Positions 45,854-58,610 of a DNA stretch of 64,000 bases are shown here, piece after piece. Under the pieces are notes generated by a model. The model saw nothing but the letters and a program-made list of their open reading frames with translations. It made no database searches and was not told the origin of the DNA. The stretch comes from Anaspis maculata. Lineage: Eukaryota > Arthropoda > Insecta > Coleoptera > Scraptiidae. Numbering within the stretch: the stretch's first letter is position 1; each line of letters opens with the position of its first letter. The position numbers and the translations under genes are program-made. The stretch lies in the NCBI GenBank assembly GCA_949128115.1, contig OX421964.1, positions 30,062,177 to 30,126,176 on the forward strand, in the 5' to 3' direction.

Positions 45854-48800
45854 ACACAGAAAAAAAATGCCTAGCCTTGCGCAGAGTGGGAATTTTAATG
45901 TTATTACCCATCGAATTCTGAAGGGATCCTCAAATTTCCAGCTTTTCACCAATTTATTCTAGGTTCGATCAAAATCTGGCATTTCTATCCTGGACTAGTT
46001 GGGCTGTAAAGTGTGAGAATGATTTTGTAATTTTTTTTCTTCTAGATTTGGATCCTACATCTATCTAGCGAAGTGTACATCGGGTTTTCCAAAACTCTCA
46101 TGGAATAATTCTCAACAATAAAAATTGTCCAGAGGACTTTCCAGTGAAAAGAACCTGTTATTGAAGCAAAGTTCAAATGAAATGAAAGCTTTCCCGCAAA
46201 ACTGTCCCGTGGGCTTATCTTAATTTGTATATAAAACAGCACACGGTTCACACAGCTTATTAAAACTCGATGTAGCAAAACTTTATGGCCGATAAAATTT
46301 TCATTAGGTGCAAATAATATTAGCTACAACAACCCGCAAACGGAAAGACGGAACAGCACCACCATCACCACAACCACCAGCGAAAGGAACACATTGTTGT
46401 ACTTGCAGCACCTCTGAAAGCTCGCCTTTTATGATATTGAATAGCTCCTTGTTTATTTACCCAATACTTACGGTGCTGCTTTATTGAAGGTGGATAACAA
46501 CCAACCAACCATAAAAAGTCAGAGGTGACTTGACGTATTGATTTCCCATTAGGGAGAAAACAACATTAAAATGGCCACCACCTTATAGAGTCGTCGACAT
46601 GCGGCGCGAGGACGTAGCATCCAGAAGCTTTCTCGCTTAATTTCCGCAGATACACAGTTAGGTACATCCCTTTTTCATATACCTTCTACAATATTTTTTC
46701 ACTTCTACAATATATTAATATTAATATAGTACACGGAGGGAGGTCTACTGACGGAATAAATCACGCGTGCCCGGATCTAATCTCGCATTATTTTGAAATT
46801 TAGATGCGTGCGAGGGTTCACTCGCACGTGAAGTTCCGGCGAATTAATATTTATCAGGACAAATTGCGCTTTTCCCCGTGATACGTTAATATGTAAAGGC
46901 CCGTGCCGAAGGTGAAAAAGATAAATAAGTCGACGAGGTGGTTGGGTGTATACCTGCCTGCAGGCTCCAAGAGCAAGAGTTCGAAATTTCGCGTGGCAAA
47001 TCGCAATTTTCATTAAAATGAAATATTGGGTGCTTTCCGCTGGCATTAAAATGAAATAATAAATTACATCAGGAATGGTCGCAGAAGTTTCACGCTCTCG
47101 GGCTACATGTGATGTCGGAAGTGCGATCGTGTGCGGTGGAAGTGTGCGCCCTTTTTGTGGCAATTTCACCGAGGGTTTTATGGGCGAGAGCGTTTCCTCC
47201 GGCACCATAGCCAATATACCTACTCAATACACCATCATCGAATAACCCGAAATTACATTTTTGTGTGCCCGAGACGTTCTGACCCTTATTCGATCCTCTC
47301 GTTAATTTCTGAGGTCTTTCGCGGTGTTGTTACGGGGCGGGTCGAGTCCAATATTGCCAAAATCAACACGTTCCCTGTGTAAATCACGCCGGCAGCCAGC
47401 AGTGGCCCAACCCTCGAAGCGGTGCTCCTTTTCCTCTAATTCTGTTGTATAATCCTGGATGAACAGTGAACAATTTTATGCGATCGTCGTAATCAATAAC
47501 CGGGACGAGTCGTAAATACCGCGGAGGAATTGGAGCAAGCGGGAGGTAATTGAGCGGCAATTTCGGATTTTAGATTTTCTTCTAAAGCTTGAAAATCTTC
47601 AAAGCGAGACCTTGAGGCTGACATTTTTTCTTCACTAGTGCTGATAGTTTACTAATAGCTTACTGGTTCTTTTTCTTGAGGCTCGGTCCAATAAATAGTA
47701 TGACCTTCGAGTACTTTGTTCAGAATAGCTATTTATGATGTAAGTGTTGAAAGTGAGAGATTATTTTGTGAGCGGGGACAATTGCGAAACGAGCGTCAGC
47801 GAGTGGAGCAACCCCGCGAAAAAATAAAACACTTTTAACATGTACATCATACTATATTTCATCTACACGCGGTTCTTTAAAAATTTGAAAGAGGTAAATT
47901 TTTTTTAGCTATGCGACAGAGTATAACGGGTTGTCGCGTCGTGCGTGGTGTTGCTTCATCAGGGTTGCTTTGACTACTAGGTAATCTCTGTTTACTTTTG
48001 GTTTTACCTAGTTACCATGTGTCTTTGTGTCGGAAAATTTATGACTGCCAGTTTTGACTCAACGCCTTTTCGTTTCAAATTTTCATGTTCTGCTCTGAAA
48101 CGCCTTCGTTTTCCGCTTTTATTATTGGGACCACCGCCTGCGTTTTTGTGTTAGATCCTCAAGAAGTAATACACACAACGCAGAATTTTCGATATTTCAG
48201 GCTATACAAATGTCAAAGTGTCAGATACTATTTTAGTGACAAATAAAAAAGTAGCTATATTTTGGTCATTTCATTATTTAACGCCGTGATAAAAGTGATG
48301 TTGATAGCATATATTATTTACGCTCCGCGAGATAATTTGACGATTCTAACACGGCAAGCTAACGTTAAAAGTGCTACTTTTAGTGAGCGTCGTAGATAAA
48401 ATAAAGTTTTAGATCAGTATCAACGTATCATGCTGAAAAGTCAGAATAGAGTACACTGTTTTCATCTGAAAAAGTCGGTCATTTTTACTTCAAGGAGTAC
48501 CTACTTGAGTACATTGAAAAAAATGACACGTTTTTTCCCTTAAATATTTAATGCCAAGTAGATAGTTAATTGAGAAATGGACCAAGAGTTGTTGAAATAA
48601 CGTGACTGAATTTGGCCCCCTCTGGTCTATCTTCACTACTTTATTACCTAGTTATGAGGCAGTTGTAAGATAAGATTGCATAAATGAGATAGTGCTGAAA
48701 ATGTTCGGACTTTACCACACTCATGCTACGCCACTGGAATTGCATGGCGAACGTGCTACCCGCTGTCAGTTGAGTATCTTGGATTTTTGACAAGGAATCT

Positions 48801-48943
48801 TGTTTTCGCGTTACCACTCGAAAAGGAACTGTCATTCCGTTTTTGTTTTTTTAAATTTCCAGAAAAGAACGTGCTGTCACGTTGACGTCTGTCACTTGAG
48901 CTTGTTAAAGGTACCCAACCTCAACATGCAGGGGCTCATACTT
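45854..48943. other. No gene recognised; possible regulatory island
   Basis: 46,740-47,560 is GC-richer, non-repetitive sequence with a direct repeat CATTAAAATGAAATA at 47,011 and 47,044. At 47,925-47,965 (-) CTGATGAAGC is followed after about 20 bases by GCGACAACCCGTTATAC, a decayed match to the hammerhead arms at 44.6 and 45.1 kb. Frames at 46,777-47,214 (-) and 47,131-47,382 (+) overlap and lack domains. Confidence 0.4.
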
Positions 48944-50693
48944 TCCACTACTAAAAGATATAGACACATTTGTTTACATATTTCCACGATCCAACAACTA
49001 GCAGCATTCTAAGGACTGCAGGCAGAAGATGGCGGCTGATGTCAAAACTCATGACGCGCAAAGGGCAACTATCCCAAGAAACTATGGCCTGCCAGTGCTT
49101 CGTGTGCAAGAACCTGGACTATACACAGGGTGTCCCACGAAGTAACCGACATAGTTCAAGGGTAGATGTCCTTTCTCAAGGCAAATCAGAATTAGCCTTC
49201 GAAATTTCCCTGACGTCAGGACGTACAGGGTTTTATGTGTTCAACCGAAAAGTTTGATTGGCCATATCTCAGGAATACAATAATAGAATCTATTGAAATT
49301 TTGCAGGTATATTCTAGAACCAAAAGCCTTTGTAGCGCCCTATTTATTTATAAAATAAATACAGGACCGTACTCAATATTTTGTTTTCCAAGTTTCTGTT
49401 GAAAAAATCATCCTGCATAGATTTTTTTTTAAAATCTGATGTCATATTCGGAAACTACATAAAATATGCTAAAAAATGCGATTTCTAAATTGTTTGGCAC
49501 TAATTTAGCTGATTCGAAAAAAAAATTATCACCAGAGATTTTTCATGAATATTTTTGAAAATTTGATTCAAATCACTAAACGCTATTCCAGGTGGTCAAA
49601 CAAAGTCACAATTTCAATTTTGATGCTCTACCAAACTGAGGATAATTTCAGGAGATTTTCTGGAAACATGAATTTGGGTAGGAATCTGAGGTACCAAATT
49701 CATGTTTCCAGAAAAGTCTCCTGAAATCATTTTTGGTTGGTTAGAGCACCACAATTGAAATAGTGACTTTGTTTGATCATCTGGAATAGCGTTTCACTTA
49801 TTTAAATTGAAATTTAAAAAAATATTCCTGAAAAATTTCTGGTATTATTTTTTTTTTCGGATCAGTTAAATTAGTGCTAAACAATTTAGGAACCGCATTT
49901 TGTGGCATTTTTTATGAGGTTTCAGAATATGACATCAGATTTTGAAAAAAAATCTATACAGGATGACTTTTTCAACAAAAAATGAAAAACAAAATTTTGG
50001 GTACGGTCCTGTATTAATTTTATAAGTGAATAGAGCGCTACAAAGGCTCTTGGTTCTAGAATATACCTGCAAAATTTCAATAGATTCTATTGATGTACTT
50101 TTGAGATATCGCCAATCAAACTTTTCGGTCGAACACATAAATCACCCTGTATATCGGAAACGGGGAACGTCAGGAAAATTTCGAAGGCAGATTCTGATTT
50201 GTCTCGAACTATGATGTTCGAGAAAGTACATCTACTTTTGAACTATGTCGGTTACTTGTCTAGTAAAAAACATGTGAATAAGCTAGGTTACCGGCAGTTG
50301 GCTCCCCGCCAGTCCGCCATCTTCTGTTAGCACGCCCCCCCCCCGCTTACTCCCACTCTCTTCTTGTCCTCGTACTTGTTGGCATGTCAACAATGTGTAG
50401 TGAAGTATAGGCAATGCGTAGTCTATGGCCCGTATTCATATCCCACTTTTAAGCTAAAAGCGCTTTTAGTGCGATGCGCATTAAGGGGCATTTCTCATAT
50501 TTCAGTGCTCAAAAATACATTATTGCGATTGGGAGAGATTGTATGTACTTAATTGCAACTAATTTACGAGTTAATTTGTATTTTTCAACACTAAAATATG
50601 AGAAATGCCCCTGAATGCGCATCGCACTAAAAGCGCTTTTAGCTTAAAAGTGGGATATGAATACGGGCCTATATCTTTTAGTAGTCAAAGGCT
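48938..50693. mobile_element. 1.75-kb palindromic foldback region
   Basis: Arms mirror around 49,692. The core palindrome (49,125-50,259) has GTAACCGACATAGTTC and its complement near its ends. Farther out, AGAAGATGGCGG (about 49,026) pairs with CCGCCATCTTCT (about 50,318), and CTACTAAAAGATATAGAC (48,946) pairs with its complement once the 243-bp MITE in the right arm is removed. The left core starts ACAGGGTGTCCC; the right lacks that end. No coding frame of note. Confidence 0.8.
50427..50669. mobile_element. 243-bp MITE inserted in the right arm
   Basis: TIRs of about 85 bp start GGCCCGTATTCATATCCCAC. TAT lies on both sides (50,424-50,426 and 50,670-50,672). The left arm of the surrounding palindrome (48,946-48,963) shows the target without the insert, with a single ATA, confirming a 3-bp duplication. 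Confidence 0.9.
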
Positions 50694-50896
50694 CATACAC
50701 ACTGCCCTTCCCGTTTGTGGTGCAGCCCAGTGCGTCCTGGCTGGTATCGATGTTGTTACTATATTCATCTCATGATCATCATGTGCCATGGTGTGGAGTG
50801 TTTTTCTGATTCGACTTGTATTTTCCAGTGCCACCGCTTGACCAAACGTGGTCAGCCTACGTCAAATAGACTACTATCAGCTGAGACACCGGAAAA

Positions 50897-51034
50897 CTAC
50901 GGGGTGTTTATAAGAGACTGTGATCGCGGCAGGCTTGGGTCAGGCCGAAAAACGTAGTAACAGGCGCAATTGTAGTGATCGAGAGCGGATTCCAAAGGCG
51001 ATGCGATCACAAACGTTTATAAACACCCGGTAGA
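50897..51034. mobile_element. 138-bp MITE
   Basis: Inverted ends: ACTACGGGGTGTTTATAA at the left and the complement of TCTACCGGGTGTTTATAA at the right, both followed inward by TGTGATCGC. Confidence 0.75.
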
Positions 51035-51239
51035 AGATTCGTAGTGCCCTCACTTACGGCCAGCATATTGCTCCCCACTCCCCAGTAAAAGCTCGCCGGT
51101 GGTATCTCACGTTTGGGCCACGTTTGGGTCCGAGCGGTGAAGCTGGGATCTGAGCGTCCAAAAATCACTGAATGGAGAATGCATGTTAAGTTTTGTTGAT
51201 ATACTAAAGTCGAACAAATGTACCGTGTTTTGATTCCCA

Positions 51240-51860
51240 ACCCTCGAGAACGCCGCTCTAATTCGACAAGCTCTCCAAGTGCCTATAATTGGCAAAGCAA
51301 GACGAAGTGATGAAGCTTTTGAAAAACATGTTGGGAAGAAGTGTAACAGGACAATCGACGAGCCCATGGCCATCACTGGTTTTTTATGTAACAAAAAAAA
51401 GGCAGCACATAATTTTGCGTAGACTACCGCAATTTTGATGATGTAAAGAAAAAAAGCAGCCAGATCCACTGCCTGAGATCGACGACACTTTGGACACGCT
51501 GTCTGGATCAAGTTGTTCTCGACGCTTGGCCCAAAGTGTGGTTACTGGCAAGTAGGACTTCACAACGGCGATAAAGAGAAGACGGCATTCTCCACTGTCT
51601 TTTGGACTTTGTATTGCACAGGACATGTTTGAACTTCTGAGGGAGTGCGTCTTGTGAGGTCTCACATGGGAAAGTTGCCTATTCTACTTCGACGACGTGA
51701 TGATTATCGGCCGGACGTTCAAAGAATACCTGAAGAGCATCTGGGAGGTATTTTGATGATTTTAAGGCTCCTATCTAAAGCCCAATCTAATTAAGAGTGT
51801 GGTTTTCCAGAAACAGGTCAAACTTTTGGAATCCGTACTGTAGTATCTTGCCTAAATCTG
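51240..51860 (+). pseudogene. Ty3/gypsy reverse transcriptase relic
   Basis: Spread over several frames are the ordered hallmarks of a Ty3/gypsy RT: a STSPW block followed by a basic KK stretch (about 51,350-51,405), PLPEIDDTLDTLSGS (about 51,463-51,510), SFGLCIAQDMFE (about 51,600-51,633), LTWESCLFYFDD with the YFDD catalytic box at 51,685-51,696, and a VVFQKQVKLLE-like segment (about 51,800-51,835). Stops at 51,557-51,559 and 51,655-51,657 and at least two frameshifts make it non-functional. No LTR, protease or integrase remnant is evident nearby. Confidence 0.85.
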
Positions 51861-53299
51861 AACGAAGATTATTTTCTAGATAGATTAGGCGTTGGGTTGG
51901 AAATTTCAAAATATAGAAATGCGGTGTGGGTGCTGTGAAGCACAAAGAGGTTCCTAAGCATCGGAGTCGTAGATCAAGGGAAGTTTCGTCTGAGGGGTGA
52001 AAAAAGGACGCTCGCGAGATAGAAGCGTGCTGGAAGAAGTGGAAACCAACGCAAAGGCAAGTTTCTTATTTATGTAATTCAAAATAACGATCTTAAAGGG
52101 TGGAAATCTATTGTTTTGGTAATGAACTGTTGATGGTTTTTGTAATCTGATGTCGGCCGAATGTCTCAGCAAATCTATCAAATTTTCTATTCAAATGCAG
52201 AGCTAGAAGGCAATTACTGGCGACAGCCTGCAACAAACTAAGACTACAAAAGTCATTGATTAACATCCCGCAAATCGATGTGAGCCTTCAAGAACTTGTT
52301 TACAGGTTGCCCTCGAGTCATCAGGTGAAATCATCCTCAACACTTTAATAAAGTGGTTTTCTACAGAAAGGTGAAACCATCGGCTGTCAAACAGCGCTTG
52401 CAATTAAAAAACATCTGACTCTGGGCTGCGCAATCACGCGAATATATTCCGATGTAAAATTTGTTGTGTGAAACTGAACCCTTCGCGGAGAGCGTCAAAC
52501 AATCACTACCAAGCTAAAGCCGAGGTCAAAATTCGAGCCACTTGGAGCGAGCCGGAGGTTGAAATCGCAGCTTCAGGTATTTCTACGAGAACATCAATAT
52601 GCTGTATAGTTTTGTCAGGTTGATTGAAGGCTTATACCAAGGTTTACATTCGATATAATAGGTTCCTAGGTATCATCCCGCAATTAGGTTATCATATATT
52701 TTTGTTTTAGATACGGAACTAGTCCTTATTGTTAGCTGAATTCAGCACAATTTGAGACTATGTAATAAATAATTGATTCAAATTAGGTAATTGAGGCTCA
52801 ATCAATTAAATTAGCGATCATGAATTTATAGGCAATAAAGTCAGGTTTGCTTATTTGTGATGGTTGTTGAATCATCCTCTTTCAAGAAGAATCTGGTTAT
52901 CCATGAAAAATATTTATCGGAAGTTGCATCTCAAAAACTAGCAAATGAGCACATTGATTATGTTCCCAAAAAGCAAATAAACGTTGAGTTTGGTCGGACG
53001 GGCATCACGTATGCCGCTTGAAGTCCCGGTTGTGTATAACTCGAAAATCGTATACAAATTATTCAATCTTCACCGTGCTTCCTGAAATAATCTTAACTTC
53101 AATTCTGGCTTCTTGTAAGTGGCGAGTTACCATCATGAGTATCGTAACACAATATAAGGGATTTTCCATGTTTGGTATTCAACCCACATGGTGCTATCTA
53201 ACCATGCGCAGTTTATATTTAAAATACAGTTTATATGAAAAAAAGATAGGTGTAGCATTACTCACAACACACGAAAGATTATCTCACAAGATAACCTAA

Positions 53300-53347
53300 T
53301 GAATGATGATGAAGATGATGATGGTGATGATGATGGTGAATGGTGAT
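53300..53347. repeat. GAT microsatellite
   Basis: ATGATGATG-type run with GAA and GGT variants. Confidence 0.85.
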
Positions 53348-54185
53348 GTTCTATACATATAGTCGGTATAAAAGCGAGTATTACGCCAACCGATATTGTG
53401 TGCAACCCCTGGATAAGGTGCACAACTTGCATTGTTTATTTGCTTTTGTAGAATAGTTGTTATGAGACGGCGAAAACTACGAAGCCAATCGTTGTGGTGC
53501 AAGAAAAACGGCGGGCACACAAGCAAAGGGAAACGAAAAATATGAAAGCCGGGTGGCTTTGCGGGCTTTCGCGGGATTGGTATTGGCCAACCAAGTCGTA
53601 TTTTAGACAAAGCCGCCTGTCGAGCTGCATTTTAGAGTTCAAACGGTGCCCGCCGTAGAGCTTTTTAATCTGAACCATGCCTTAGAACAAAGGCGTCAAT
53701 GTGCCACAGTGTTGTCTGTCACATCGTAGGTAACTACTAAAAGAAAGCCATGCAGAAGCTTTGTATAGACGCGCAGCGTTCATGAATATCATAACAATCT
53801 TATTGGATGCAGCGCTGCACGTCGTTGGCGAAGGTATACACGGCGAGGATGGAAAATTAGTTTTATGAAGTTCGGTAATTAGGTGTAGGGTAGAGCTTCG
53901 TATTGAACAACTTTGTTCGGCTATGGTAAAATTCACCTTTACATTATGCTCGCAGTGAATGTGGGAACTTCCCCGGCTAACCAACCTCAGATGACTTGGT
54001 TTCCTCCTCGGTTTTCTTCTCCCTACATCACTCCTCCGCCAGCACACCGGCGACGACAAAAACGAATAGCAAGTGCTCAGTTTTGCGAAACTAATTTGTT
54101 CAAGATGTCTTAAGATAATTAGTTAATATCATAAAAGTGCGTTGTGCTTCCGAAACTGGGGCTTACCGGGGTGGCTTTGTTTCCG

Positions 54186-54212
54186 CGGTCGTCGTCGTCG
54201 TCGTCGTCATCA
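54186..54212. repeat. GTC microsatellite
   Basis: About eight copies of GTC. Confidence 0.85.
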
Positions 54213-55636
54213 GCGGGGGATCTAACCTATAATTCAATTATGTGGGGAGCTCCTAAGTAAATTTCAATTCATATAAGAGGGTTCAGTTGAAGTTATCAAA
54301 TTATATTTAGCAATTAAAGGATGTAGATGTAGCAACAGCAAAAATTGGCAATGTCATTACTCGTTCCGCGAAGTTTACAAATTCCTCTTGTTTCGGTAGT
54401 ACCTAATCCCAGCTTTGATAACAGAACGCCTGTGATCAATCAGTAACTGATTTTAATCCTTTTTGAAACTGCAATAACAGATACAATACCAAATTTCTAT
54501 GCTGATCCATTTCATCCTTTATTCAACTTTGTAGGATAGGGACCCATTGTGCCTATATTTTCCGTTCTCAGTGGCCTATACCAAGCTGTTCAACCCTACC
54601 TAGGCACAGTATTTCACTTGGAGTTGAACTTCCGTTTAGTAAAACTTGGTTTAGTTGCTTCGGTTGCAACAACTGCCTCCGCAGTGATAAAACCAAGTCT
54701 TGTGCAACAAAAATTTGACTCCAATTGAGATTCTGGGCTCACAAAACCAGATCATGAGGTCACAGGTTCAGAAAAATCTTCAAGAAAACTGTACCTATCA
54801 TAACATTTCTTGACCGGCATTCCCTTCCTAAGTCGCCATAGTTGAGCTCTTGCACTAAGTCGCCTTCGGCTATTTCCTCTGAGTCGCCATGATTAATTGA
54901 AATCGTTGCAATTTCGCACGTTGTTTTACATACCGTCGTGTAGGAATGCCTCATGCCAAAGAAAACGTGCATTTTTGTATATACGAAACTCAACTTACGT
55001 TGCCTGAAGCCTTGCAGAATATAATAATAATGCACGGAGCGGTGTCGGAGCATAAGGCTTATCCGGAATTCTGGCTTAACGCTGGAAATTCCCAACGTTC
55101 GTTTGAAATTTATTCCACAATGGCACTGCATATGTCAGGATGATAAATCGCCGCGGATTTCTGCACAATGCAGGGGCAGCAGCCGGCAGGCGGCTCAAAA
55201 GCCCTCGCCGTCTCTGCTCTCTCCACGCTCGCGAATCGGAAGGTCTGAATGCAACGCTTCAATAAATGGACCATTATCTTGCTCAACACATTTTCGATTG
55301 TTCCACACGATCTGCTCATTGTAATCGGATTATTCAGTTTTCAGCAGCGCGAGTACCGGAATTATTTATCCATCACCCTTGGAGTTCGAATTTATCACTG
55401 ATATTCCAAGTTTCATTACAGTTAACGACTAACAAGGTATGCTTTGCGGTGGCCAATCGCTTATTTGTTGTCCTGATCTTTCGCAAACGTTATTCAGAAG
55501 CTTTAGAACAGTATATCACATAACTAGTGTGAGAAGTGATATTTTCCACACAATTGGGAGGTTTAGCACGAGCCACTTGCGATGAGCGGGTTGTAAATTT
55601 TCAATATCCATGATTTCAAACACTTGGACTCAGAAG

Positions 55637-56529
55637 TACAGGGTGATCCACCGAGATTCCCCCGCCCGTGTTGAAATTTTACTTGTTGGAATTTTTCATA
55701 ACAATTTTTCCTGCAGAATTTAAATTTGGACACCAAAATTTTCCATATCTTCTATACTCTACTGTAAAATTTCAAATAGCGTCACCTCCTCTCTTGTGAT
55801 CATCAACTTTAAGATATTAAAATTCTCATTCTGACAAGCTGCCCTAGTAGCTCCCGATCCTTGAGATCGATTTTCTAGCAAAAACAGGTCGTTATTTATT
55901 TTGAAATGGACATCTGAAACACGTATTGCCACATTTTTATCTTCAACCTCTTGGTCTTCACCCTACCCTACTTTAAAAGGATCAAGGGATGGGTCTGGAA
56001 TTTTTTGAATATACCTATTTGGCAGAAAGAGACTTCTATCAACTTCAATTTGATGTATCACAAGATTCACAAGATAAGTAATGCTATTTGAAATTTTGGA
56101 GTAGGGTAGGATAATAGGATATATGAGAGCGAATGGTTTTAAGATGGAAACTCTGCAATACGTGTCCTATAGGTCCCTCTTCAAATAAAAATTGACCTGT
56201 TTCGACGTTTTTCTGTAAGAAAATTTGGTGTCAAAAAATGTGAAGTAGAAAGTTTAAAAATGAATACCCTGTATAATTATGATCATAATCACATATCAAA
56301 TAATGTTATTCGGACTCAAAAGGAGAAGCCGCATCATTTCCAATAAGTATTCAAATACAAGGTGTCGAAAAAACGTGAAAGTTTTTTGAAACACTCTGTA
56401 TATTGCAATATATAGGAAATTTTGGTGTCCAAATCTGATTTCTGCAGAGAAAATTGTTACAAAAAATTCTTTTCCCTGCCAATTTATTTCAACAGGAAAA
56501 ATTTCAACAGGGAGGGGAGCCTTGGTTGA
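55637..56529. mobile_element. 0.9-kb foldback element (family 1, copy 3)
   Basis: Starts TACAGGGTGATCCACCGAG, the same terminus as at 15,005. Its left arm (GTTGAAATTTTACTTGTTGG, then ACAATTTTTCCTGCAGAA) is mirrored at 56,410-56,520. The interior shares blocks with the copies at 11.2 kb and 15.0 kb, including AAAAACAGGTCG and GCCGCATCATTTCC. The right terminus has lost its CACCCTGTA end. Confidence 0.75.
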
Positions 56530-56666
56530 TAACGTTGTAAGAGAATTTTCCCCCGCATACTGGAGGTTTTCCCTTTGGGATAAGTTGAAAAGGAAAAAGG
56601 TCTTCTTGAATAATTTTATCCGTAGATTTCAAAATTGAAAACTATAATATTTCACACTCTATAATA

Positions 56667-56714
56667 TACAGGGTGTCGCAAAAAACTTTTTTTTCATTGA
56701 TGCGACACCCTGTA
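56667..56714. repeat. 48-bp palindrome with two CAGGGTGTCGC ends
   Basis: TACAGGGTGTCGCA and TGCGACACCCTGTA face each other across about 20 bases. Either a minimal MITE or two element ends brought together by internal deletion. Confidence 0.75.
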
Positions 56715-57798
56715 TAATTATTCAGATTGCAATCTATGTAGTTTTTTTATTCTGAATACACATACTTATATACCACAGCGTTCCATTATTTCCAAAAGCA
56801 AATTGTGAGAAAATTCACAAAAATCCCATGCGATACTGTAGTGGGACGCCTTAAATTACAAAAAGTAAAGGGAAATTATAATTTGGGACAAATTAGTCTT
56901 GGTTAAGGAATGCAAAGAATCTCGATTGTTGCCGTCTGGTTTCGGGGTGACACCCTATGCCGGCGCATCGGTTTTGTGTGTCGGGTTTTTGGACACTTGA
57001 GACGGAGGGTGGGAAAGAAGAATCGGTCCGAAAGTAGCGACGGGGGTAGAAAATTCGGGTGGTAGCAGTCAAGAACGGCAGATGTGCGGGAGAAGGAAAA
57101 CTCTTATTTTTCAAAAAGAGTAAATCAAGAAAAGTGCTGGAAACACTGTAATTAATTGTAGTGCATCAGTGACGAGAAGGAAAATATCAAAGCAAGTCTG
57201 ATTTCTATTGTGATCAGATACTTATTGTTGGATGGGATGTAAGGTAATTGTTTTGTTTATTAAATGATAGTAGGTTTCGTTCTTGATATTTCGAAAAGCC
57301 ATTTGGAGCGTCAAGCTGATTTAATGCCTTGAAGTTGCGGTGAGGTTTTAAGTACATTGTTTCTACCTTCAAACCACCAGGAAAATGGTGAAAGCTTCAG
57401 TAACCCTTTCGAAAAGATCTAGCTTCCTACAGAGCATGATTTTGTAGACTTTATTAGCTTTAGACAAGCACTAGCAGTATTTATGCAAATAGAGTGGGGA
57501 CTGATAAAAGAGTAAAGCCGCACGTGTTAGTATGGCTCTGCAACAATTCGGTCTTTTCTTTGTGTTTTTGTAGTTTTTTTCCGCATTCACTTGGACCTCT
57601 CGACAGTCCTTTTTACGGTGCTTCGATTAAGTGGTGAGTCCAGCATCGGGGTGTTACTTCCGAGCCAGAATCTGGTTGGAAAGTCGTTGCTGAATCGTTG
57701 GAAGCGTCTTTTTTATCCTTTCGTTTATCGCATTGTAACTTTTTGCGAAGCCTGAGACTCGGACGCTTTCGTCTATCACCTGTTGTTTATTTACACTT

Positions 57799-58545
57799 AT
57801 GCCACGAGGAAGGGAACGAGCTGGTAGTTCGGGAAGCATTAGCGACTACTTCAAGAGGCGACTTGAGGAGGACCCAGAGGAAATTCGGTTCAACATAGGC
57901 AAGATTCGCAAGACGCTCAGCACTCCGCCGAAGCCTGAAATGGGGGAAGGTACGATGGATTCTGGCTCTTTCCAGCTCATAATGGAAGAACTAAGAAAGA
58001 TCAACAAATCGAACGAAGAGCTTCGCAGCGAAATAATGCAGATTAAGGACATGTTTAAGAAGAAGGAGGCAGCATGGGATGAAGAACGTGCGGCATGGAA
58101 TGGAAGGCTGAAGTCATTGGAAGGGAAAATTGAACATTTGGAAAGAAAGGAGAAGAAAAACAACGTTGTTGTGAGCGGTCTGAAGATGTCTAGAGCGGGT
58201 GAAGACTTAAAAAGTGAAGTGAACGAGATGTTTACAAAACATATGGGAGTAACGGTGCAGATTCAGGAAGCCTATCACATAGGACATAACGTTTTGTTAG
58301 TCCTGAAGGACCGGGAAGAAAAGAAGCGTCTGATGGGGAGCAGAAGAAAGTTGAAGGGGACACATATTTACGTCAATGATGACCTCACCGAGGGACAGAG
58401 AAAGATACAGAAGAAATTAAGAGACATAGCAAGGGGAGAGCGAGCAGGAGGAAAGGCGGTGATAGTGGCCTATAACAAACTGAAAATTAATGAGCAGTGG
58501 TTCGTTTGGGACAGTGTCAACGGAACTTTACAGTCAAAAAACTAA
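57799..58545 (+). CDS. LINE ORF1 protein (248 aa)
   Basis: Likely RNA-binding, trimer-forming chaperone of the retrotransposon particle. Residues 1-60 form a basic, disordered leader. Residues 61-120 are a heptad-rich charged coiled coil (runs of Glu, Lys and Arg with regular Leu, Ile and Met). Residues 121-175 (from NNVVVSGLK) look like the RNA-recognition fold of L1-type ORF1 proteins. Residues 185-238 (GTHIYVNDDLTEGQRKIQKK onward) match the C-terminal part of the same family, where DLT, the basic helix and a conserved Trp are typical. No CCHC knuckles, unlike many I or Jockey ORF1 proteins. It is the first in-frame ATG of this frame after the 5' UTR. ORF2 lies in a different frame and begins near its stop. 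Confidence 0.85.
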   Translation: MPRGRERAGSSGSISDYFKRRLEEDPEEIRFNIGKIRKTLSTPPKPEMGEGTMDSGSFQLIMEELRKINKSNEELRSEIMQIKDMFKKKEAAWDEERAAWNGRLKSLEGKIEHLERKEKKNNVVVSGLKMSRAGEDLKSEVNEMFTKHMGVTVQIQEAYHIGHNVLLVLKDREEKKRLMGSRRKLKGTHIYVNDDLTEGQRKIQKKLRDIARGERAGGKAVIVAYNKLKINEQWFVWDSVNGTLQSKN

Positions 58546-58610
58546 TCACTGCTAAACCGCACTCACCAAGGAAAAACAGTGCCCGTAAGAAAAATTTTTG
58601 TGAAAACGTT

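Larger units (their letters stand above)
51861..55636. other. No gene recognised
   Basis: Unique AT-rich sequence with two microsatellites (listed separately). The 125-codon frame at 53,682-54,059 (-) and those at 54,760-55,131 (-) and 55,266-55,523 (+) show no domain. Confidence 0.45.

Noticed and set aside
46777..47214. 145-codon minus-strand frame
   Set aside because: No domain and no splice support. Treated as chance in unique DNA.
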